Below, one piece after another: positions 26,606 through 36,173 of a DNA stretch of 64,000 nucleotides; the first letter of the stretch is position 1; every line of letters starts with the position of its first letter. The stretch covers positions 1,054,001 to 1,118,000 of the forward strand of contig NZ_VCEI01000011.1 of NCBI RefSeq assembly GCF_005860765.1, read 5' to 3'. The notes below the pieces were generated by a model, which searched no databases, was not told the origin of the DNA, and saw nothing but the letters and a program-made list of their open reading frames with translations. The stretch comes from Dyadobacter sediminis. Lineage in GTDB: Bacteria; Bacteroidota; Bacteroidia; Cytophagales; Spirosomataceae. A program made the position numbers and the translations under genes.

Positions 26606-27737
26606 TACGCGGACCTATTTAATCCAGGCACTTCTGTTCATAACAACCGTCATTACGACAACGCTTGCCGGCGCGGAGTGGATTTACGGCAACATGTTTT
26701 TTCTGGTGGAAAAACCGCTTGGATGGACGCAGTTTTTACAGGGATTTAATTTTTCCATTCCTTTCCTGGCGATCCTTACTATTCATGAATTCGGGCATTA
26801 CTTCGTTGCAAGGGCACATCAGGTCCGGGTTACGCTGCCTTATTATATCCCGCTCTGGTTTGGTATTTCGCAAAGTATCGGCACCATGGGCGCATTCATC
26901 CGGATTACTTCCGTTGTACGTTCCAGGCTGAAATTTTTTGATATCGGAATCGCCGGTCCGCTTGCCGGATTTGTTGCTGCGCTGGTGGTGTTATGGTACG
27001 GATTTACGCATTTGCCGCCGCCCGAGTATATTTTCAGCATTCATCCCGAATACGAACGCTTCGGATTAAGTTACCCGCAGTTTGTTTACGAAAATGCCTC
27101 CGGTAATATCGTTCTGGGCGACAATATCCTTTTCTGGCTGTTTAAAACGTACGTTGCCGATCCGGCCAGATTGCCGCACGCTTTTGAGATGATCCATTAT
27201 CCGTACATTTTTGCCGGGTATCTTGCGCTTTTCTTTACTTCTCTTAACCTGATCCCGATCGGCCAGCTGGATGGCGGCCACATTCTTTACGGAATGATCG
27301 GAAAAAAGAGGTTTGATGTAGTTGCGCCGGTCCTGTTCGGAATTTTTGTTTTTTATGCAGGTCTTGGTCTTTTCCGTGCCGATACATTTGCTACCGGCAA
27401 CGACAAGGAGTTTTACGAACGCCTGTTTTATCTTTTTATTTACATCTATTTTATTTACATCTGCTTCCGAAGGGCAAGTGACAACCAGTTAACGGGATTA
27501 ATGCTCAGCCTGATTATTGTTGTAGGGCAATTTGCTGTTTCCTATATGCGTCCTGACTGGGAAGGTTCTAGTGGCTTTCTTCCGTTCGTTTTCATACTTG
27601 GCCGCTTTCTGGGAATACGGCACCCGGATACCGACGAAAACAAACCGTTGGACACGCCGCGGATTATTCTTGGCATCTGCGCTTTTATCATTTTCATTAT
27701 ATCCTTCAGTCCTACTCCTTTTGTAATTATTGAATAA
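26595..27737 (+). CDS. Site-2-protease-type M50 membrane metallopeptidase
   Basis: A 380-residue intramembrane zinc protease. The HEFGH motif (His64, Glu65, His68) lies inside a membrane helix. A second conserved block, NLIPIGQLDGGHILYGM (around residue 222), supplies the Asp ligand. There are around seven hydrophobic helices, and no PDZ domain. Such proteins cleave membrane-bound substrates such as anti-sigma factors, but the target here is unknown. It overlaps the HAD gene by 11 bases. Confidence 0.92.
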   Translation: MQSNTRTYLIQALLFITTVITTTLAGAEWIYGNMFFLVEKPLGWTQFLQGFNFSIPFLAILTIHEFGHYFVARAHQVRVTLPYYIPLWFGISQSIGTMGAFIRITSVVRSRLKFFDIGIAGPLAGFVAALVVLWYGFTHLPPPEYIFSIHPEYERFGLSYPQFVYENASGNIVLGDNILFWLFKTYVADPARLPHAFEMIHYPYIFAGYLALFFTSLNLIPIGQLDGGHILYGMIGKKRFDVVAPVLFGIFVFYAGLGLFRADTFATGNDKEFYERLFYLFIYIYFIYICFRRASDNQLTGLMLSLIIVVGQFAVSYMRPDWEGSSGFLPFVFILGRFLGIRHPDTDENKPLDTPRIILGICAFIIFIISFSPTPFVIIE

Positions 27738-27773
27738 TCGGTAATTAGAAATCGCTAAAACTGAACTTGTCCT

Positions 27774-28793
27774 ATGCAGAAAAAATACCTTCTGCCCCGC
27801 AGGCATTTCCTGAAATGCTGTGCTGCTTTTCCGTTTCTGATCCGGAATTCCGGTTTTGAAAATACATATATACATACGGTAAAAGGCCAGATCAAACCTG
27901 CTGAACTGGGCGTTACGCTTATTCATGAGCATGTACTGGTGGATTTTATCGGTGCGGATAAAATTTCGCCTGCACGCTGGAACCATGCAGACGTAATCCG
28001 GAAAGTTCTTCCGTATCTGCTGGAAGCCAGGTCAAAAGGAATAAAAAGTATGATGGAATGCACGCCTGCATTTCTGGGACGCGATGTCGTTCTGCTTGAA
28101 AAGCTTGCCGACCAATCCGGCCTGAACCTGCTTACGAATACTGGCTACTATGGTGCTTCCGACAATAAATATCTGCCGCAATGGGCATTTACCGAAACGG
28201 CAGAACAACTAGCAAAACGATGGATCGATGAATTTGATAACGGCATTGAAAAGACTTCGGTTAAACCGGGATTTATCAAAATCGGCGTCAATGACGGACA
28301 TTTGTCCGAACTGCATCAGAAGCTGATCAAAGCAGCCGCACTCACGCATTTGAAAACCGGTCTGACCATCTGCTCGCATACCGGCCCGGCCATTCCTGCC
28401 AATGAGCAAATTGAAATCCTTAAAACCCTGAACGTTGATCCGGCTGCATTTGTGTGGGTTCATGCCAGAGGCAGTCATGAAGAATTAGTAACAACGGCTG
28501 CATCCGGCTGCTGGATCAGTCTGGACGGAATCAATGAGGAAAATGCCGCTGAAAATGCAGAACGGATCTTATTTCTTAAAAAAGAAGGATTTCTAAAAAA
28601 GATCCTGATTTCGCATGATGCCGGCTGGTACCAGCCCGGAGAACCCGACGGCGGCAAGTTCCGCGGCTATACGGCCATTTCAGAAAAGCTGTTGCCGGTC
28701 CTAAAACAAAAAGGAATGAACGATACAGCGATCGAACAGCTTATGGTCAAAAACCCGGCTACCGCTTTTGCGGTTTCCATTCGCAGGTATTAA
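27774..28793 (+). CDS. Phosphotriesterase-family metal-dependent hydrolase
   Basis: A 339-residue amidohydrolase-fold enzyme of the phosphotriesterase-related family. The N-terminus RRHFLKCCAAFPFLIR is a twin-arginine-like signal, so the protein is probably exported. Metal ligands are HEH in TLIHEHVLVD, the bridging lysine in GFIKIGVN, histidines in ICSHTGPA and VWVHARG, and the Asp in ISHDAGWY. The true substrate in these relatives is usually a lactone or phosphoester, not an organophosphate; it is unresolved here. It is convergent with the NtrY-like kinase gene, with 15 bases between them. Confidence 0.85.
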   Translation: MQKKYLLPRRHFLKCCAAFPFLIRNSGFENTYIHTVKGQIKPAELGVTLIHEHVLVDFIGADKISPARWNHADVIRKVLPYLLEARSKGIKSMMECTPAFLGRDVVLLEKLADQSGLNLLTNTGYYGASDNKYLPQWAFTETAEQLAKRWIDEFDNGIEKTSVKPGFIKIGVNDGHLSELHQKLIKAAALTHLKTGLTICSHTGPAIPANEQIEILKTLNVDPAAFVWVHARGSHEELVTTAASGCWISLDGINEENAAENAERILFLKKEGFLKKILISHDAGWYQPGEPDGGKFRGYTAISEKLLPVLKQKGMNDTAIEQLMVKNPATAFAVSIRRY

Positions 28794-28808
28794 GCCCGTT
28801 AGTGTTTC

Positions 28809-30101
28809 TTACTTAAATTCAATGGCAAAGACTGTCCAGCCGTTACTGTCCGTTTCCAGCGAGAATTCAAAACCATGATTTAGTAGAATTTCCTTTGTTA
28901 GTGTCAGTCCGATGCCTTGCCCATCGCGTTTGGTACTGAAAAAGGGATTGAACAACTGAGTTCCGACTGCTGTTTCAATAGGTGCTCCGTTATTTCTGAT
29001 CATGAGATTTGCTTCAGAAAATTCTATCTGTATTTCATTTCCCGGACTGCAGGCTTCAATGGCGTTTTTAATTACATTAACGAGCACATGCTCCATTTGC
29101 CCGGTGTCCATATTTTTTATAACCGGTAAATCCGGTAAAAAAGGCCGGATCGAAATGCCATTTCCCGCGGCAGCCGGCTCCATAAAAACGACAACATCCC
29201 TGACCAGTTTGCTTACGTCCGTATTTTCCCTGACCGGCAAGGGCAGCCGTACCACATCGGCAAAATTCCGCATAAACCTCGTCAGCCTGCGGTTGCGTTC
29301 CGAAGCCACCAGAATCGCTTCTTTTATATCCCGAAAGGACTCGTCCGTCAGGAATGCGCCGGTGGTCTGAAGAATGGAATCGGTGGCGCCCAGTGTGTTG
29401 TTGACTTCATGCGCCATCATGCGGATTACTTTTCCATAGGCATTTTTTTCCGATTCCAGCAGTTCATTTGTCAGTTCTTCAATCATCAGAAACGAACGCC
29501 TGAAACCCTGATCCATAAAATGGGAACGCTGGACTTTGAACGTAACCACGCCGTTTGTCTTGACAACACGCGACTCGCCGTCCGGGATATGCGCCAGTTC
29601 CATCAGTAACGGATGCCCTGTTTCTCCCAGTTTCCTGCCTTTGTACGGATAAATGTCATCTTTAAAATGCTGCGCCGCCTTCACGTTCATGGATTCAATG
29701 CAGTCGTCAAAGTCCAGAATGATGATGGAAATAGGCGAGGCTGCAATCAGTTTTTCAAGGAAAAAGTGCTGTTCATGGAGTTTGGTTCTTTCTTCGCGCA
29801 GCTGATCAATCATCAGGTTGTACACTTCGATAAGCGTATCCACCTCCCCTTTTCCGGTCGGCACAAACTTGATGGTGAAATCCTTTTCCTTGATGGCTTC
29901 AATTCCGGAACGCACAAATTCAATAGGCCGCATAAAATTTCGGTATAACACGATGGAAAATAGAACGGACAGCAGCAAAAAAATTTCGGAAGCAATAAAA
30001 AGCAGCTTGTCCTGATACAGAATTTTATAAACCAGAAAAAGCAACACGGCATGCAGCGCCGAAATATACAATACGTATCTGAATCGCGTGGATAGTCTCA
30101 T
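28809..30101 (-). CDS. NtrY-like sensor histidine kinase
   Basis: A 430-residue membrane histidine kinase. Two N-terminal transmembrane helices (residues about 8-27 and 31-50) are followed by a HAMP-like linker (FMRPIEFVRSGIEAIKEKDF). A PAS-like region comes next (FLEKLIAASPISIIILDFDDCIESMN). The phosphoacceptor box is RMMAHEVNNTLGA, and the ATPase has the N box (HVLVNVIKNAIEA) and G box (DGQGIGLTLTKEIL). Almost no periplasmic loop separates the two helices, so it probably senses membrane or cytoplasmic cues. It overlaps the upstream response regulator by 4 bases and is the last gene of the efflux operon. Confidence 0.93.
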   Translation of the reverse strand: MRLSTRFRYVLYISALHAVLLFLVYKILYQDKLLFIASEIFLLLSVLFSIVLYRNFMRPIEFVRSGIEAIKEKDFTIKFVPTGKGEVDTLIEVYNLMIDQLREERTKLHEQHFFLEKLIAASPISIIILDFDDCIESMNVKAAQHFKDDIYPYKGRKLGETGHPLLMELAHIPDGESRVVKTNGVVTFKVQRSHFMDQGFRRSFLMIEELTNELLESEKNAYGKVIRMMAHEVNNTLGATDSILQTTGAFLTDESFRDIKEAILVASERNRRLTRFMRNFADVVRLPLPVRENTDVSKLVRDVVVFMEPAAAGNGISIRPFLPDLPVIKNMDTGQMEHVLVNVIKNAIEACSPGNEIQIEFSEANLMIRNNGAPIETAVGTQLFNPFFSTKRDGQGIGLTLTKEILLNHGFEFSLETDSNGWTVFAIEFK

Positions 30102-31471
30102 GCCTCTTCCGAATCGTAAGCAATGCCGTATTTTTCCAGCCGGCGGTACAGTGCAAACCGCGTGATTCCCAAGGAACGCGCCACTTTGCTTACTTTGTTC
30201 TGATGAAACTGCATGGCTTTGGTTATCATCTGAAATTCCATTTCTTCCAGTGTAATCGTTCCTACTTCGGGCAGATTTCTGTGTGCCGCCATTTGCGGTC
30301 CTGCATTCAGGTTTTTCTGAAAATCAGCAATATCCAGTTCATCCTTTCCCGACAATAATACCGTCCGTTCCACAAGGTTTTTCAGCTGCCGGATATTTCC
30401 TTGTAATTGCAAGGTTTTCAGCCATTTCATAGCAGCCGCGCTCAGATGCAAGTCGGGGCGCTGATAAATTATTTTCAGGTTATTCACAAAGAAGGCAGAC
30501 AGCAAAGGAATATCGTCCGGGCGTTCGCGCAATGCGGGAAGTTTGACGGTGATCAGGTTGATGCGGTAATAAAGATCTTCCCGGAAAGTCCCGAGTGCAA
30601 CCATTTCTTCCAGATTCCGGTTGGTGGCGCATATGACACGCACATCCACGGTCCGGCTTTTGCTGCTTCCGAGAGGCTCAAAAGTACGTTCCTGCAATAC
30701 GCGGAGCAGTTTTACCTGGCTGGAAAGGTCCAGCTCCCCGATTTCGTCCAAGAAAACCGAACCTTTATTGGCCATTTCAAACCGGCCGATCCGATCCGTT
30801 TTGGCATCTGTAAATGCGCCGCGCACATGCCCGAACAATTCACTTTCAAACAAAGTAGAAGAAATGCCGCCCAGATTTACTTTTACAAACGGCCGCAGCT
30901 TTCGTTTGCTGTTCAGATGGATCGCTTCTGCAATCAGCTCTTTGCCCGTACCGCTTTCACCCGTAATAAGTACCGCCGCATCCGTCGGCGCCACACGCCC
31001 TACGGTTTCCAGAATATCGAGCAGCTTCGGGTCTTGTCCGACGATATTTTCAAAATGATACTGCTGTTCCAGTTTTCGCCTGCTTGCCGAGCGCGGAACC
31101 TGCTGCGCAAGATTGAGGATCGTACGTATGGATTGCAGAAGGTAATCATTCTGCCAGGGTTTGGTAATAAAGTCAATGGCGCCTTCTTTCATTCCTTTCA
31201 CTGCCAGATCAATTGTTCCCCATCCGGTTATAAGAATGACCGGAACAGCCGGACAAGCCTTTTTGATCCTTTGCAGGAGCTGCATGCCTTCCTTGCCCGA
31301 AGTTTCAATGGAAAAATTCAGGTCCAGCAAAATCAGTTCAGGCGTTTCCGTTTGAAGGATTTCCATCGTTTCCTCCGGCGACATTACGCCTTTTACCGCA
31401 AATTCTTCCTTTTTGAGAAGCAATGTCAGTGAAGTGCGTACCGCGATGTCGTCGTCAACAATTAACAGCAT
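30098..31471 (-). CDS. NtrC-family sigma-54-dependent response regulator
   Basis: A 457-residue activator. The receiver domain is at 1-120 with phosphorylatable Asp50 (LLDLN) and conserved KPW. The AAA+ domain has Walker A GESGTGKE (171-178), Walker B DEIGELDLSSQ, and R-finger region. A Fis-type HTH lies at the C-terminus (NKVSKVARSLGITRFALYRRLEKY). The sigma-54 contact loop reads GAFTDA (218-223) instead of GAFTGA. The family tolerates this variant, but it lies at the residue that touches sigma-54. It is co-transcribed with the kinase and the efflux genes, so it likely regulates this operon. Confidence 0.93.
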   Translation of the reverse strand: MLLIVDDDIAVRTSLTLLLKKEEFAVKGVMSPEETMEILQTETPELILLDLNFSIETSGKEGMQLLQRIKKACPAVPVILITGWGTIDLAVKGMKEGAIDFITKPWQNDYLLQSIRTILNLAQQVPRSASRRKLEQQYHFENIVGQDPKLLDILETVGRVAPTDAAVLITGESGTGKELIAEAIHLNSKRKLRPFVKVNLGGISSTLFESELFGHVRGAFTDAKTDRIGRFEMANKGSVFLDEIGELDLSSQVKLLRVLQERTFEPLGSSKSRTVDVRVICATNRNLEEMVALGTFREDLYYRINLITVKLPALRERPDDIPLLSAFFVNNLKIIYQRPDLHLSAAAMKWLKTLQLQGNIRQLKNLVERTVLLSGKDELDIADFQKNLNAGPQMAAHRNLPEVGTITLEEMEFQMITKAMQFHQNKVSKVARSLGITRFALYRRLEKYGIAYDSEEA

Positions 31472-31518
31472 GTAGTTTTGTGTTTTGGCAAATGGCTTTT
31501 CACAATTTATATATTTTA

Positions 31519-32682
31519 CTAATCCTCATGCAAGGCCAGTGCCGGATGAATGAGTGAAGCCTGTCGGCTCGGCAGCCATGCACAAAGTGTGACAATTATA
31601 TAAATTACCGCAATGGATACAAGGATTGCCGTGATGTAAATTTCGCTGTTCAGGTCAAAAACATGCATCAACGGAAACTGAATGGCAAAAACCAGCCCGA
31701 TAATCAGACTGAACGTAGCCAGTACCCATATTTCGCCGAGAAACTGCTTGGTTACGTTTCCTTCCGTTGCACCCATTGCCCGGCGCAGGCCGATCTCATT
31801 TTTACGTTTTGCAATATTCAGGTTCAGAATTCCGAACAAACCCAATGCTACGTTGGTGAGCAGAAAACCGCAGATCACCAGAAAAATCACCACCGGGATT
31901 ACAGTCAGGTTCTGCCTGTTTTTCCGTGATTCCGTCAGATAACTCACTTCGATTCCCCACTGGTCAGTCATGGCGGCAATATCTTTAACCAGCCGGGCTT
32001 CAAAGTTGGCGTCGGTTCCGGGCTTTACTTTAATCAAGACATTGCGGTCCCAGTCTTCTTTTTTAATCATTTTGAAAAGGGCAGGATTATCGGCCATAAA
32101 TTCGCCTTTTGCCTTGTATTTATCCACAACGCCCACGATTTTATAGGAAAGCGTATCATTTTCTTTAATCAGCTTGCCAAGCGGATTTTCATTGGCAAAC
32201 AGTTTGTCTTCCATTTTCTTGTTGATGACGATCGGAATAAATTTTGCGCTTATATCGCTTTCTTCATACCAGCGTCCTTTCCGCAGAGGCAAATCAAGCG
32301 TTTTGCTGAAATCTTCGTCGGTGACGTAAAAATCATGTGAAACGGAGACTTTGTTGTACGAACTGCTATTGCTCATCTGATTGGCAGAAAACGGCGTATT
32401 TCCGCTTGTCCGTGTAGCCGACAGGACTTCCGGGTAAGATATGATCCGCTGCATGATCCGCTGCGATTTTTCAGGCAGATTCACCGTATCCTGATTGGTG
32501 GAAAGATCCAGCACCCATACGTCTTTATATTCAAAGCCGATGGGTTCCAGGTAATTGTTCAGGTTGTATGCAATCAGGGAAAGTACGCCGAACAAAACCA
32601 TAAAAGATGCCCAGATTTCGATGATCAAAAGCGAATGAGCGCCTTTTTTATTCCAGATTAATTTAAATAAATGACGTAACAT
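31519..32682 (-). CDS. ABC transporter permease (MacB/FtsX type), second of two
   Basis: A 387-residue FtsX-type permease. There is one N-terminal membrane helix (LLIIEIWASFMVLFGVLSLIAYNL), a large periplasmic MacB-like domain (about 45-260) and three C-terminal helices. The C-terminal segment KRKNEIGLRRAMGAT is the conserved cytoplasmic coupling loop of this family. It pairs with the adjacent permease of the same operon to form the membrane part of an exporter. The N-terminal VWNKKGAHS-like basic segment fits an inside orientation. Confidence 0.9.
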   Translation of the reverse strand: MLRHLFKLIWNKKGAHSLLIIEIWASFMVLFGVLSLIAYNLNNYLEPIGFEYKDVWVLDLSTNQDTVNLPEKSQRIMQRIISYPEVLSATRTSGNTPFSANQMSNSSSYNKVSVSHDFYVTDEDFSKTLDLPLRKGRWYEESDISAKFIPIVINKKMEDKLFANENPLGKLIKENDTLSYKIVGVVDKYKAKGEFMADNPALFKMIKKEDWDRNVLIKVKPGTDANFEARLVKDIAAMTDQWGIEVSYLTESRKNRQNLTVIPVVIFLVICGFLLTNVALGLFGILNLNIAKRKNEIGLRRAMGATEGNVTKQFLGEIWVLATFSLIIGLVFAIQFPLMHVFDLNSEIYITAILVSIAVIYIIVTLCAWLPSRQASLIHPALALHED

Positions 32683-32727
32683 GGCTGTAATTGGAATTGT
32701 GAAATGTGAATAAACGTCCGGTCAAGA

Positions 32728-33978
32728 TTATACTTTCAATGCTTCTGCAATTCGCAGTCTGGACATGCGGAACGCAGGCAGTACGCCGGACAGCAAACCG
32801 AAGAACAGACAAACCAGCATACTGACCAGAAATACGGTAAAATTGATCGTAAGGTCGGCATACGCTATCCAGCCGCTTGAATTGATGATCTGAATGATTG
32901 CGAAAGACAATGCAAGCGCAAAGAAGCCGCCCAGAAATGTGATGAAAACGTTTTCAATGATAAACTGCCAAAGCAAAGCTTTGGAAGGCGCTCCGAATGC
33001 TTTTCTCACGCCTATTTCCGAAGCACGTTCCAGAATCCGGCTGACGTTTACATTGATAAGGTTAATGGCTGGCAAACCCATAAACATCAGCAGCACAAAA
33101 CCGGCAATGGAATAAAAAACAAACCTGTTTTTCAATGAATCGTCACGCAACAGGGCATTCAGAAAATGATCCAGATATTTGTCAGCCTGCACGATGAGAA
33201 CCGGAAATTTTTGTCCAAAATCAACCACCGGAAGCGGAATTTTACTGATACCGCTGTTGAATTCCTTTTGAATGGCGGGTAGATCGGTCTCGTTCCGGGC
33301 CAGCACGATACCAACATAATTTCCGCGCAATCCGGCACTCTGATAATTGCTTTTCGGAGCCGTATAAGGAAAATAAACGTCACTGTACGTATAAATGCGT
33401 GTAGCCGGGCTGCCTTTGACCACGCCGATGACTTTGTAACGGATACTTTCGATTTCCACGTTTCTGCCGATAACCGGTTTGCCGTCATCCTCAAAATACT
33501 GCTTTCTGAGCGCATCCGTAATCACAATGACGTGATCGCCGTTGTCAATATTCTGCTGGCTGTAAGGCTTGCCTTCCAGGAATTCGAAATCCATTACATG
33601 CCAGAAATCCGCGTCAGTATATTTGGTATTCAGCTTGATGCGTTTGCCGTTTACATATGCATTGGTAAAACCGAACATGGACGAGATGGCAACTTTTTCA
33701 GGCGTTTTAAGCGATTTGGCATACTGCGTAAGAAACTTGAAGGAAGCCGGCCCCTGCGAGCGGGATGTACGGGAAGAATCCGTATAGGTCACGCTGGTGA
33801 TATAAAGCGACCTGAAACGCTTGTTCTCGGGATAATGCGTCCCGAAAAGATGATCCAGAAAAGAAGTCAGCACCATGAGCACCGTCAGCGTGAGACTGAT
33901 TCCGAAGAGCGTTATAAACGTATAGAAAGGATGCCGGAGCAACACTTTCCAGGCTATCTTTATGTAGTTAAGAAGCAT
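32728..33978 (-). CDS. ABC transporter permease (MacB/FtsX type), first of two
   Basis: A 416-residue permease with the same plan: N-terminal helix (HPFYTFITLFGISLTLTVLM), a periplasmic domain, then three C-terminal helices. The coupling loop is ERASEIGVRKAFGAPSKAL. The start at 33978 (MLLNYIKIAWK) is chosen because the longer frame (from 34077) runs back into the upstream ATPase gene and adds residues unlike the family. Two different permeases after one ATPase suggest a heterodimeric exporter. Confidence 0.9.
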   Translation of the reverse strand: MLLNYIKIAWKVLLRHPFYTFITLFGISLTLTVLMVLTSFLDHLFGTHYPENKRFRSLYITSVTYTDSSRTSRSQGPASFKFLTQYAKSLKTPEKVAISSMFGFTNAYVNGKRIKLNTKYTDADFWHVMDFEFLEGKPYSQQNIDNGDHVIVITDALRKQYFEDDGKPVIGRNVEIESIRYKVIGVVKGSPATRIYTYSDVYFPYTAPKSNYQSAGLRGNYVGIVLARNETDLPAIQKEFNSGISKIPLPVVDFGQKFPVLIVQADKYLDHFLNALLRDDSLKNRFVFYSIAGFVLLMFMGLPAINLINVNVSRILERASEIGVRKAFGAPSKALLWQFIIENVFITFLGGFFALALSFAIIQIINSSGWIAYADLTINFTVFLVSMLVCLFFGLLSGVLPAFRMSRLRIAEALKV

Positions 33979-34015
33979 TTTTTTAAACTGAAACAAATGT
34001 GAAAAAGTAAGTTTG

Positions 34016-34678
34016 CTATAATACCTGGGTTCCGTCGAACAGGCGGATAAGCCGGTGCGTGCGCCGCGCCATGGCATCGTCGTGCGTCACCATCACAATC
34101 GTGGCGCCGTCTTCATTCAGTTTCTGAAGAATGCTCAGTATTTCATTTCCCATGGCACTGTCCAGGTTTCCCGTGGGTTCATCGGCAAGGATTATCTCGG
34201 GTTTTCCCACAATGGCCCGAGCAATGGCCACACGCTGTTTCTGACCGCCGGAAAGTTGCTTCGGAAAATGCTTCATGCGATTGCTCAGTCCTACTTTTTC
34301 CAGCGCTTCCTGCGCCAATTCCCGCCGTTGCCTTGCCGAACTGCTGCGGTACAAAAGCGGAATTTCCACGTTGTCAATCACGGAAAGATCGTTGATCAGG
34401 TGAAAACTCTGGAAAATAAAGCCCAGTTTTTTGTTTCTCAACTGTGCGAGTTCCTTGTCTTCGTATCTGTCCACTTTGCTTCCGTCTATTTCAATATGTC
34501 CTTTGGAAGGTTCGTCAAGCAGGCCCATGATGTTCAGCAAAGTACTTTTACCGCATCCCGAAGGACCCATAATGGAAACAAATTCTCCTTTTTTGACATT
34601 CAGGTTGATGTTGTTGAGCGCCAGCGTTTCAATGGTGCTGGTCCGGTACACTTTCTCTACGTTCTGTAATCTGATCAT
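34016..34678 (-). CDS. ABC transporter ATP-binding protein (MacB/LolD type)
   Basis: A 220-residue ATPase. Walker [10 protein letters not shown] is at 39-47, followed by a Q-loop (GFIFQSFHL), signature [14 protein letters not shown], Walker [12 protein letters not shown] and the H-loop VTHD. Sequence and neighbours place it in the MacB/LolD/Salmonella-type exporter branch of ABC ATPases. It energises the two permeases encoded just downstream. Confidence 0.95.
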   Translation of the reverse strand: MIRLQNVEKVYRTSTIETLALNNINLNVKKGEFVSIMGPSGCGKSTLLNIMGLLDEPSKGHIEIDGSKVDRYEDKELAQLRNKKLGFIFQSFHLINDLSVIDNVEIPLLYRSSSARQRRELAQEALEKVGLSNRMKHFPKQLSGGQKQRVAIARAIVGKPEIILADEPTGNLDSAMGNEILSILQKLNEDGATIVMVTHDDAMARRTHRLIRLFDGTQVL

Positions 34679-34718
34679 GGCTTTGTTTAAAGGTTGAAAT
34701 GGCTTGAATGTTTTCGGA

Positions 34719-36173
34719 TCAATAATTTATTTTTCTGTTTTGCTCAAAATCATACAATGTCAGCAGCCGCAGGCTGTAATAGGATTGCCAGTAATCGCGC
34801 AGGGCAAGGATATAATCTCTTCTGGCAATGTCTTTTTCCTGTGTGGCGATGCCGAGGTCTGTTACGCTTAGATCACTGAGTATAAAGCGCTCTTTTGCAA
34901 TCTGGTACCGGTCTGCTGCAATGTTGTCGGCCAGCTTTGTCAGTTTTACCTGTTTCTGAAGCATTTGTAAAAGCGTCACCTGCGTAAATATTTCCTGCTC
35001 AAATGTGAGCCTGTCCTGTTCCACTGTCTGCCGTGCAAATTCCTGATTGGCCTTGGCTACTTCGGAACGCGCCTTGTTTCTTCCCCATGTCATGATGGGA
35101 AGCGTAAATTTCAGCTCCACAAACTCCCGGTCCTGCGGACTTACATATACGTCCGCCGGCCTGATTCCCTGATCCGATAAGCCGAAAGTAGCATTCAGTT
35201 CGGCATTCAGGCCGTTTTCCTTTTTGGCAAACTGTACTTCCTGCTCCGCTTCCAGCAGCCTGCGCCGGAAGCCGATGGCATCCGAACGGTTGGCAAATGC
35301 TTCGTCGAGTGCAATGCGTGTATCAATTTCAAATTCAGCGGATTCAAGCGGGATTTCCAGTTCCAGTTCGCGTTCGTCTCTGGAACTCAGGTACATTTTC
35401 AGTTTTAAAGTCGCCACTGCTGCGGCCTGACTGGCTGACGCAAGATCTTTCTGAGCGGTAAGCAATCCCATCTGCAGTTGCAGCAGGTCATTTTGTGAAA
35501 TTTTGCCGAGTTCCAGTTTATGCTGCGCAATTTTATACAAAGTATCGTTGTTGCTCCGGTTTTTTTCAGCAATCTGTAAATTGACCTGCGCCACAAGCAG
35601 CTCAAAATAATAGCCCGTTGCATCCAGCGCAACTTTCTCGAGCGATGCAATGTACTGCTGGTTTCCTTCCTGAAATTTAAGCGGCTGAATCTTTCGTTCC
35701 CATTTCATCGGATTAAAATGAAACAGCGGCTGCCGGAACCCGATTTCAACCGGAATGCCGTTGTAACGCGTATTGTTCCGGGCAAAATCGTCAAAACGCT
35801 GCAATTGCTGCTGCACATAAATTGTACCGCCCGTTGCCGCCAGACTCTGGCTCAATGAAAGGTTAAGCAGGGAATTGTTGTTGGAAACCTGCTGGAAAGA
35901 AACCGTTCCGTCCGGCTGAACTACCTCGATATAAGATCTTGTAAAGCCGGGAAGCGTGCCCAGCAAGCTCAGTTGCGGCTTGTAGTCCGCCTGAAAGGAC
36001 CGGAACTTCCAGTAATTGGTCTTTTTCAGGGTCAATGCCTGTTTGGAGGCAACCGATTGTTCCCGGGCGACTTCCACAGTTTCGGCCAGCGTAAGGCGGC
36101 GCGGCTGCGCATGAACATGCATCGGGAAGTATAGAAAAAGCAGTAGTGCGGAAATGTATTTCATCGTTATCAT
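34719..36173 (-). CDS. TolC-family outer-membrane efflux protein
   Basis: A 484-residue outer-membrane channel protein with an N-terminal signal peptide (ISALLLFLYFPMHVHAQ) and the long coiled-coil helices typical of TolC/OprM: two internally related halves, each with an A/L/K/E/Q-rich helix (TLAETVEVAREQSVASKQAL; YQIAKERFILSDLSVTDLG). It forms the outer-membrane exit duct of the exporter. It overlaps the upstream HlyD-like gene by 1 base. Confidence 0.93.
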   Translation of the reverse strand: MITMKYISALLLFLYFPMHVHAQPRRLTLAETVEVAREQSVASKQALTLKKTNYWKFRSFQADYKPQLSLLGTLPGFTRSYIEVVQPDGTVSFQQVSNNNSLLNLSLSQSLAATGGTIYVQQQLQRFDDFARNNTRYNGIPVEIGFRQPLFHFNPMKWERKIQPLKFQEGNQQYIASLEKVALDATGYYFELLVAQVNLQIAEKNRSNNDTLYKIAQHKLELGKISQNDLLQLQMGLLTAQKDLASASQAAAVATLKLKMYLSSRDERELELEIPLESAEFEIDTRIALDEAFANRSDAIGFRRRLLEAEQEVQFAKKENGLNAELNATFGLSDQGIRPADVYVSPQDREFVELKFTLPIMTWGRNKARSEVAKANQEFARQTVEQDRLTFEQEIFTQVTLLQMLQKQVKLTKLADNIAADRYQIAKERFILSDLSVTDLGIATQEKDIARRDYILALRDYWQSYYSLRLLTLYDFEQNRKINY

